From an uncultured Lachnospiraceae bacterium (GTDB lineage Bacteria > Bacillota > Clostridia > Lachnospirales > Lachnospiraceae), in assembly GCA_900313745.1 (NCBI GenBank), contig OMSM01000016.1, positions 1 through 5,206 on the forward strand: a DNA stretch of 5,206 bases, given 5' to 3'. The stretch's first letter is position 1. Each line of letters starts with the position of its first letter. The translations under genes were made by a program, and so were the position numbers. This document shows, one piece after another, positions 1 to 5,206 of this stretch. Below the pieces are notes generated by a model. The model worked only from the letters and a program-made list of their open reading frames with translations, made no database searches and had not been told where the DNA came from.

Positions 1-1709
1 CCGATCCTCTGAACCGTTTGTCTTAATGGCAGGATATCCTGCGGGTTCACCGAGAGCTCATCCACTCCCATGTCCACAAAGGTCTCCGTCAGCGCGGCAT
101 CCGAAGCCAGCTCGCCGCAGATGCACACCGGGATTCCCTTCGCATGAGCCGCCTCAACAGTCATCCGGATCAGCCGCAGCACCGAGGCCCTCGGCTTGTC
201 AAAATAGGAGCTGAACTCCGCCGTCTGCCGGTCCATCGCCAAAGTGTACTGCGTCAGGTCGTTCGTCCCGATGGAGAAGAAATCCGATTCCTTCGCGAGC
301 TCGTCCGACATGACCGCCGCCGCGGGGGTCTCGATCATCGCGCCGACAGTCACTTTGCCGACGGATGTTCCCTCGTCCTTCAGTTCTTCCGCCACTCCTG
401 CAATCATCTGCCGGCACCTTGTAAGCTCCGCCGCCTCCGTCACCATCGGAATAAGGATCCCGACCGGCCCTGCTTCCGAGGCCCGGAGGATCGCCCTGAG
501 CTCCCGGTGGAAAAGGCCTGGCCTTGCAAAACTTATCCGCACGCCCCGCATCCCGAGGGCAGGATTCTTCTCCTCCGGCATCCTTAAGAGGGCCAGTGTT
601 TTGTCCGCCCCCAGGTCGCAGGTGCGGATCACCGCCCGGTGGGGCGTGACCGAGCTGATCACCCTGCGGTACGCCCGGTACAGGTATTCCTCGAACTCCG
701 GGGAGGTGAAGTCCGGGCTCAGCTCCTCGCCCGCAGCTGGGCCTTCGGGACGGCCCTCCGGGGAATCCGCCCCCTCCCGGAACTCCTCCTCATATCTTAA
801 ATACAGCATCTCCGAGCGCAGGAGGCCCACGCCGTCCGCATCGTTCTCCCGCACCGCGGGAAGCTCGTCCGCGCCGCCGATATTGGCTCTTAAGGCGATG
901 CGCCGCCCGTCCGCCGTCTCATTGGGCGTCCCGACGAGCGCGGAGTAGCTCCTCCTTAAGGACTCGTACTCCTCGATTCTCCGGCCGGCTTCCGCGAGCT
1001 CCTCCCGGTCGGGATCGACGATCAGCCTCTCCCGGTCGGCGTCCAGAATCCCGGTGAGTCCCTCCCAGACCACCGACAGGCCCTCCACCTGGATCATCAC
1101 CGGAATATTCATGCTCTTCGCGATGACTGCCGCGTGGGAATCCGTGCTCCCGAGCCGGGTCATTATCCCCACAAGGTGATTTCTGTCGATGCGGAACAGA
1201 TCCGACGCCATGAGCGTCTCCGCTGCAAGTATATAGGGCTCCCCGTGCGCGCGCTCCGCCATGGACGGCTCGCTTATTCCCGACAGGGCTTCAATGATGC
1301 TCCTCCCCACATCTGCCACATCCACGCTTCTCGCCTGGATATACGCGTCCGGAAGGGCCATCAGTGAGCGCGCGTGCCTCATGCTCGCCCTGTGCACGGC
1401 GAACTCCGCCGAAAGGGCCTCCTCCAGGATCAGGCGCTCGATCTCCGCCGTCAGCACGGGATCCTCCAGCATCAGGATATAATCCCGGAACACCTGGGCC
1501 TTCTCTTCCCCGATCACCTTTCTCGCCTGCGCGTACAGGGCCTCGAAGTTGTCCTTCGCAGCCCCGGCCGCGTTGCGGAAGCGGTTGATCTCCTGTTCCG
1601 GCGTCCCGCTCCCGGTGAAGGGAAGGACGCCGCTGCCCCTCAGGTAATATCGTATTGTCCCGACCGCGATGCCCCTGCGGGCGCTTACTCCGCGGTATTC
1701 TCTGCTCAT
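1..1709 (-). CDS. ptsI: PTS enzyme I (phosphoenolpyruvate-protein phosphotransferase), 3' end cut by the window edge
   Basis: Enzyme I takes the phosphoryl group of PEP onto a histidine and passes it to HPr, the first step of the cytoplasmic sugar phosphotransferase chain. My reverse-strand translation gives 569 residues with no stop before the window edge. The E. coli protein has 575, and the visible end (LSVNPQDILPLR) is already the family's C-terminal region, so probably only a few residues are missing. Domains in order: N-terminal EI/HPr-binding region (about 5-150, opening YRGVSARRGIAVG), phosphohistidine domain with His192 in GSTDSHAAVIAK (187-198), then the PEP-binding TIM barrel with Arg298 (GVGLLRSE), Arg362 (VIRTCDLGADK), Glu460 (MIETPAAA), Asn483-Asp484 (SIGTNDLTQYTLAMDR) and Cys531 (ICGELASD). 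These correspond to E. coli H189, R296, R332, E431, N454-D455 and C502. The ATG at 1709 follows a GAGGT by 9 bases. Oddities are the altered His box and an insertion at about residues 311-336. No ptsH lies beside it. A divergent EI paralogue remains possible, but membership in the EI family is firm. Confidence 0.95.
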   Translation of the reverse strand, partial: MSREYRGVSARRGIAVGTIRYYLRGSGVLPFTGSGTPEQEINRFRNAAGAAKDNFEALYAQARKVIGEEKAQVFRDYILMLEDPVLTAEIERLILEEALSAEFAVHRASMRHARSLMALPDAYIQARSVDVADVGRSIIEALSGISEPSMAERAHGEPYILAAETLMASDLFRIDRNHLVGIMTRLGSTDSHAAVIAKSMNIPVMIQVEGLSVVWEGLTGILDADRERLIVDPDREELAEAGRRIEEYESLRRSYSALVGTPNETADGRRIALRANIGGADELPAVRENDADGVGLLRSEMLYLRYEEEFREGADSPEGRPEGPAAGEELSPDFTSPEFEEYLYRAYRRVISSVTPHRAVIRTCDLGADKTLALLRMPEEKNPALGMRGVRISFARPGLFHRELRAILRASEAGPVGILIPMVTEAAELTRCRQMIAGVAEELKDEGTSVGKVTVGAMIETPAAAVMSDELAKESDFFSIGTNDLTQYTLAMDRQTAEFSSYFDKPRASVLRLIRMTVEAAHAKGIPVCICGELASDAALTETFVDMGVDELSVNPQDILPLRQTVQRI

Positions 1710-1718
1710 CCGTTATCT

Positions 1719-1724
1719 ACCTCT
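1719..1724 (-). promoter_or_regulatory. Ribosome binding site of ptsI
   Basis: On the minus strand this reads AGAGGT, with its GAGGT core 9 bases before the ATG at 1709. This supports that start, and no other in-frame ATG occurs nearby. It lies only 6 bases downstream of the right-hand arm of the inverted repeat at 1731-1759, so that structure could affect access to the site (inference). Confidence 0.75.
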
Positions 1725-1730
1725 ATTCCG

Positions 1731-1759
1731 CGGGAACCGCCGTCTTCCGCCGGTTCCCG
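1731..1759 (-). repeat. Perfect 9-bp inverted repeat (mRNA hairpin) between the GH13 gene and ptsI
   Basis: The arms CGGGAACCG and CGGTTCCCG are perfectly complementary around an 11-base spacer. On the transcript the hairpin begins 10 bases after the TGA of the GH13 gene and ends just before the ptsI ribosome binding site. No T-run follows on either strand, so it is not a canonical intrinsic terminator. Possible roles are protecting the 3' end of the upstream message, marking a processing site, or setting the relative expression of the two genes. These roles are inference; the inverted repeat itself is seen directly. Confidence 0.7.
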
Positions 1760-1769
1760 GATAAAGCTG

Positions 1770-3626
1770 TCACTCCTCCGGCACCCACGTCGCGGAGAGC
1801 CAGAGGAAAGTAAAGCCCTTCATCGATACTCCCCTGGCGGCCCGGACATCCCCGGTCACCAGGTCCGTGTAATCCCCGGGCTCGTCAATCCACGCGATCT
1901 CCTCCTCCGGGCTGAAATTAAACAGCGCGATGATGCGCTCCTCCTTGTACTCCATGACCAGCCCAAGAATATGCAGGTTCCAGGTAGGGAGGATATATCT
2001 CGCCGCCCTGTCGCTGAAAGCCGGGTGATCCTTCCGGATCTGCCAGATCTCGCGCAGGAAGCTGAACATCGCCTCCTCCCTTGTTCCGGGCGTGTACCTT
2101 TTATCGGCGTTCTCCCAGATCATGGGGCCGCGGTGCAGGTAGCGGCTGTCGTCGCGGCGGTCGATGTCCTCGTGATAATGGTAGTCATTTAACTGGGCGA
2201 TCTCATCCCCGGAGTAGATCATGGGGATGCAGCCACGCGAGAACAGATAGGCGTGAAGCATCCCGTCCAGGCAGATCGCCCTCGCGATCCGCCAGGGATC
2301 CCCGGAGGCCTCCGCCCCCTCGATGCCCGAGAGGGAAGCCGTCGTCCCGCAGAGCCTTGTCGCGTCCACATGCGGATCGTCGTTGTACAGCTCCCCGCGG
2401 GCGTCGCTGTCGTAGCCTCCCCGGAAATAGTCGTTAAGGTACTTCCGATGGGGGCCCTCCTGCATCCCGAATTCCGCAAGGAACCGGTAATCCAGCTGCC
2501 AGTGGATATCCTCGTGGCAGCGGACGTAATCGATGTAAAGCTTGCTTCCGTAATCGGAGTACACCCTCTTCAGGCGGTTTTCCAGAAGCCGGACATCGTG
2601 GGTGGCCACCGTGTTCCACAGGTTCGCCATCGCGCTCACGTTGCACACGATGTGGCACTCCGGGTGCTCGGCAGAGCCGAAGTAGAGGGCCGCCCGGTCC
2701 GGGGCCATTCCCACCTCGCCGATCAGCAGCACGCCCGGGCACACCACCTCCACGGCCATCCGGAGAATACGGCAGAGCTTGTGCACCCTGGGCAGGTCCC
2801 GGCAGCTGGTCCCCAGCTCCTTCCAGAGGTAGGGGAGCGTATCCATCCGTATCGCGTCGATGCCGCGGTTGCAGAGCCAGAGCATGTTCTCGGTCATGTC
2901 GTTCATGACCATGGGATTGCGGTAATTCAGGTCCCACTGGTAGGCGTAGAAAGTCGTCATCACGACCTTGCCCGCCTCCTCGCACCAGGTGAAATTCCCC
3001 GGCGCGGTCTCCGGGAAGACCTGGGGCATGAACTCGTCATACTTGTCCGGAACCGTCCAGTCGTCAAAGAAGAAGTACCTGTCCTGGGCGCAGCGGTCCC
3101 CGTTCTTCGCCGCGACGGCCCAGGGATGATCCTCGCTGGTGTGGTTCATCACGAAGTCCGCGCTCAGGAGGATACCCTGCTCATGGCAGCTTTCCGCGAG
3201 GGACTCCAGGTCCGCAACAGTGCCGAGCCTCTCGTTGACCTTCCTGTAGTCCGAGACGGCGTAGCCCCCGTCGTCACGCCCCTTTGTCGAAGCAAGGAAG
3301 GGCTGGATATGGAGGAAGTCCACGCCGCACTCCCGGATGTAGTCCAGTTTTGACTCCACTCCCTTAAGCGTCCCGGCGAAATTCTGCGCATAGAGCGTCA
3401 TTCCCGTGAAGTTCCGGTCCCGGTACCATTCGGGCTTCTTCTCCCGCTCCCTGTCCGTTCTCCTCAGCTCCTCGGAGCGCTCCCCGTACGTCCTTCGCAG
3501 CATGGTGCAGAAATAGTCGAAGGCCCGCATGTCGCCGTTATACAGCTCACCATACAGGCGCCTCAGCTCAAAATAGTGCCTTGTGAGCCTTCGCTCGCAC
3601 TCTCCCATCACTCCGGTTGCTGTCAT
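1770..3626 (-). CDS. Amylosucrase-like glycoside hydrolase family 13 enzyme (GH13 subfamily 4 type)
   Basis: Amylosucrases transfer the glucosyl unit of sucrose to an alpha-1,4-glucan and release fructose; close relatives mainly hydrolyse sucrose. The 618-residue length is near the 636 of Neisseria polysaccharea amylosucrase. Layout: helical N-terminal domain (about 1-90) typical of this subfamily, (beta/alpha)8 barrel (about 90-540) and a C-terminal beta domain (about 545-618). Visible pocket residues are Asp119 (DDGGYAV), His162 (VMNHTSEDH), Arg260 and nucleophile Asp262 (AIRMD), acid/base Glu304 (LLIGEVG), His371, Arg394 (PHRKYLNDYF) and Arg495 (DDSRYLHR). These match NpAS D144, H187, R284/D286, E328, H392, R415 and R509. 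The D144/R509 pair closes the sucrose pocket in NpAS, so keeping both favours a sucrose-active enzyme. The odd point is Glu372 where NpAS has the stabilising Asp393 (HEDIHW against HDDIGW). There is no signal peptide or membrane segment, so it is probably cytoplasmic. The start is chosen by an AAGGAG 9 bases upstream. A related GH13 specificity is the main alternative. Confidence 0.88.
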   Translation of the reverse strand: MTATGVMGECERRLTRHYFELRRLYGELYNGDMRAFDYFCTMLRRTYGERSEELRRTDREREKKPEWYRDRNFTGMTLYAQNFAGTLKGVESKLDYIRECGVDFLHIQPFLASTKGRDDGGYAVSDYRKVNERLGTVADLESLAESCHEQGILLSADFVMNHTSEDHPWAVAAKNGDRCAQDRYFFFDDWTVPDKYDEFMPQVFPETAPGNFTWCEEAGKVVMTTFYAYQWDLNYRNPMVMNDMTENMLWLCNRGIDAIRMDTLPYLWKELGTSCRDLPRVHKLCRILRMAVEVVCPGVLLIGEVGMAPDRAALYFGSAEHPECHIVCNVSAMANLWNTVATHDVRLLENRLKRVYSDYGSKLYIDYVRCHEDIHWQLDYRFLAEFGMQEGPHRKYLNDYFRGGYDSDARGELYNDDPHVDATRLCGTTASLSGIEGAEASGDPWRIARAICLDGMLHAYLFSRGCIPMIYSGDEIAQLNDYHYHEDIDRRDDSRYLHRGPMIWENADKRYTPGTREEAMFSFLREIWQIRKDHPAFSDRAARYILPTWNLHILGLVMEYKEERIIALFNFSPEEEIAWIDEPGDYTDLVTGDVRAARGVSMKGFTFLWLSATWVPEE

Positions 3627-3635
3627 AGATCAAAA

Positions 3636-3641
3636 CTCCTT
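3636..3641 (-). promoter_or_regulatory. Ribosome binding site of the amylosucrase-like gene
   Basis: On the minus strand this reads AAGGAG (within TAAGGAG), 9 bases before the ATG at 3626. It decides the start in favour of this ATG over the in-frame ATG six codons later, which has only a GGAG 4 bases upstream, too close for good initiation. The rest of the 49-base gap behind the peptidase gene (3627-3675) shows no hairpin with a T-run and no convincing promoter, which fits read-through from the upstream gene. Confidence 0.85.
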
Positions 3642-3675
3642 ACTGCGCCTTTCATGGAAGCTCTGCCGCCCGGCC

Positions 3676-5206
3676 TTACTCCATCCCGGCGGCCAGTTCC
3701 TCCGCCTCGGCGAGCACGCGCTCAAACTTCTCCAGCGCGCGGTCCACCGGCTCGGGGGTGTCGAGGTCAACGCCGGCATGCCTGAGTTCATCCAGAGGAT
3801 ACGCGCTTCCGCCCATGGAGAGGAACTCGATGTAGCGGTTCACCGCGCTCTCCCCCTCCTTCAGGATGCCCTCGGAGAGTGCGCAGGCCGTGGAATAGCC
3901 GGTGGCATAGACGTAGACGTAGAAGGGACGGTAGAAATGAGGAATCCTCGCCCACTCATACTGCACCTCGTCGTCGATTACGAGCTCCGGCCCGAAATAC
4001 TTCTCAATCAGCCCGCGGTACACCTTGTTCAGGGACTCCGCATTCAGCGCCTCGCCGCGCTCCGCCATCGCGTGGGCCTCCTTCTCGAATTCCGCGAACA
4101 TCGTCTGGCGGTAGACCGTTCCCTTGAAGTTCTCCAGATACTGGTTAAGCAGGGACAGCCTCACCTGGGGGTCCTTCTCCTCCCCGAGGAGCTTCTCGAT
4201 AAGCAGGTTCTCATTGACCGTCGATGCCACCTCGGCGACGAACAGGGTGTAGTCAGCGTACTGCGGCGGCTGGGCCTTTTTGGCGAAGTAGCTGTGCATG
4301 GAGTGCCCCATCTCGTGGGCGATGGTGGAGACGGAATCCAGCTTTCCGTTGAAGTTGCAGAGAATGTAGGGTCTGGAATCGTAGGTTCCCGCGGAGTAGG
4401 CGCCGCCGCGCTTGCCCTTGTTGGGGTACACGTCCACCCAGCGCTGGCCGAAGCCCTCTCTGACCACGTCGGTGTACCGGTCACCGAACGGCGCGACCGC
4501 ACCGAGCACCAGCTCCTTTGCCTCTTCGTAGCTGTAATTCTTCTCCGGGGCGGAGGACAGCGGCGCATAAACATCGTAGTAGTGGATCTCCTCCAGCCCG
4601 AGGATCTTCTTCCTCAGCGCGACATAGCGGTACATGGCCGGCAGATGGCGGTTTACCGCTGCGATCAGGTTGTCGTACACCGGCACCGGGATGTTGTTCT
4701 CGGACATGCTCATCTCGCGCGAGCTTCCGTAGTGACGCACACGGGCCTCGGCGGCTGCGGCCTTCACCGCCGCGGAATAGGTGGCCGCGAAGGTGTTGAT
4801 GTGCTGCCGGTAGGTCTTGTACAGGCTGCGGAAGGAGCTCTCGCGCAGCACGCGGTCCTGGGACATCTGCAGTTCGATGTAGCTGGAGCCGGTGACCTCC
4901 TGCTCATTGCCCTCGCTGTCTTTTGCATTCTCAAACACCAGGTCCGCATCCATGAGGTTCTCGGAGATCTCGGAGGGCGCGCCGATAACTTCGCCGAAAT
5001 TGGAGAGCAGGGTCTCCTCCGCCGTGGTGAGGGTGTGCGGCTTTTTCTTTATGAGCTGCTCCATAGTGTAGCGGTAGTCCGCGAGCACCGGGTCCTCCGT
5101 GAGCGCCTTCAGCGTCTCTTCGGGGAGGGAGAGGATTTCCGGCACCGCGAACGCAAGGGCTGTCGAGGCCTCGACATATTTGGCATAGCCTCTCGCGTAG
5201 ATCTTC
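3676..5206 (-). CDS. pepF: Oligoendopeptidase F-type M3 family zinc metallopeptidase, 5' end cut by the window edge
   Basis: PepF enzymes are cytoplasmic zinc endopeptidases that cut short peptides, usually in peptide recycling and nutrition. The frame is open to the right edge and gives 509 residues. Family members have about 600, so roughly 90 N-terminal residues lie outside. The GTG at 5145 is an internal Val codon, not the start: conserved PepF sequence (YVEASTALAFAVPEILS) continues straight across it. Visible landmarks in order: the N-terminal PepF helical domain, the family motif RGGAYSAGTYDSRPYILCNF, the zinc site HEMGH at 4303-4317 with the Glu general base, the likely third zinc ligand in FVAEVASTVNENLL about 24 residues on, and the substrate-pocket stretch HFYRPFYVYVYATGYS. 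The C-terminus GGSAYPLDELRHAGVD..PEPVDRALEKF is typical and ends in TAA. No catalytic residue is missing. It lies 49 bases upstream of the GH13 gene on the same strand. A link to sugar metabolism is not evident. Confidence 0.95.
   Translation of the reverse strand, partial: KIYARGYAKYVEASTALAFAVPEILSLPEETLKALTEDPVLADYRYTMEQLIKKKPHTLTTAEETLLSNFGEVIGAPSEISENLMDADLVFENAKDSEGNEQEVTGSSYIELQMSQDRVLRESSFRSLYKTYRQHINTFAATYSAAVKAAAAEARVRHYGSSREMSMSENNIPVPVYDNLIAAVNRHLPAMYRYVALRKKILGLEEIHYYDVYAPLSSAPEKNYSYEEAKELVLGAVAPFGDRYTDVVREGFGQRWVDVYPNKGKRGGAYSAGTYDSRPYILCNFNGKLDSVSTIAHEMGHSMHSYFAKKAQPPQYADYTLFVAEVASTVNENLLIEKLLGEEKDPQVRLSLLNQYLENFKGTVYRQTMFAEFEKEAHAMAERGEALNAESLNKVYRGLIEKYFGPELVIDDEVQYEWARIPHFYRPFYVYVYATGYSTACALSEGILKEGESAVNRYIEFLSMGGSAYPLDELRHAGVDLDTPEPVDRALEKFERVLAEAEELAAGME

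Noticed and set aside
720..780. Short GC-rich dyads and SPEG/RPEG near-repeat read as a tandem repeat or mobile remnant
   Set aside because: The dyads are only about 5 bp and the repeat is imperfect and in frame. It is better described as a low-complexity protein insertion than as a DNA element.
244..948. Plus-strand open frame of 234 codons within ptsI
   Set aside because: It is a Ser/Ala/Pro-rich antisense shadow. The minus strand carries the continuous EI sequence with all catalytic motifs through this region.
1731..1759. Inverted repeat as a rho-independent terminator
   Set aside because: No T-rich tract follows the stem on either strand, and the spacing to the ptsI ribosome binding site argues against termination here.
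1374..2192. Plus-strand open frame of 272 codons spanning the ptsI/GH13 junction
   Set aside because: It runs antisense across two well-supported genes and their gap, has no recognisable family features, and is explained by GC-biased codon use on the other strand.
2253..3353. Long plus-strand open frame of 366 codons antisense to the GH13 gene
   Set aside because: Its product has no recognisable domain or motif and is His/Val/Arg-rich, as expected from the complement of GC-rich coding DNA. The minus-strand frame holds every GH13 motif.
5143..5145. GTG as a possible start codon of the peptidase gene
   Set aside because: Conserved PepF sequence continues in frame upstream to the window edge and the zinc site would lie about 90-110 residues too close to the N-terminus, so this is an internal Val codon.

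Overview
The window holds three tightly spaced genes, all on the minus strand. Read in the direction of transcription (right to left) they are an oligoendopeptidase F-type zinc peptidase (5' end outside the window), an amylosucrase-type GH13 glucan/sucrose enzyme (complete), and a PTS enzyme I / phosphoenolpyruvate-protein phosphotransferase (last few codons outside the window). The gaps are 49 and 60 bases. Each downstream gene has its own Shine-Dalgarno sequence 9 bases before its ATG, and I see no U-tract terminator or clear promoter between the genes, so they could be co-transcribed. The long plus-strand open frames are antisense shadows of these genes, which is expected in GC-rich DNA.

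The DNA is GC-rich with G/C-heavy third codon positions. PepF-type peptidase, a GH13 amylosucrase-type enzyme without a secretion signal, an EI with a non-classical phosphohistidine box, and strong AGGAG-type ribosome binding sites together suggest a GC-rich member of the Bacillota, most likely a Clostridia/Lachnospiraceae-like gut or rumen bacterium. The genus cannot be told from this window, and the family assignment is an inference.

Layout: 1-1709 enzyme I (PTS); 1710-1769 intergenic with a perfect 9-bp inverted repeat and the EI ribosome binding site; 1770-3626 amylosucrase-like GH13; 3627-3675 intergenic with a ribosome binding site; 3676-5206 oligoendopeptidase F. There is no gene-free stretch longer than 60 bases.

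Functionally, the two left-hand genes both concern sugar metabolism. Amylosucrases convert sucrose into an alpha-1,4-glucan plus fructose, and EI feeds phosphoryl groups from PEP into sugar uptake. The peptidase is probably a housekeeping neighbour. No new multi-gene system is visible. The points most worth checking are substitutions at otherwise near-invariant positions. In the GH13 enzyme, Glu replaces the transition-state-stabilising Asp while every other catalytic-pocket residue I can align is kept. In the EI, the phosphohistidine box is changed at several positions around an intact His, and a Gly/Pro/Glu-rich insertion lies in the PEP-binding domain.
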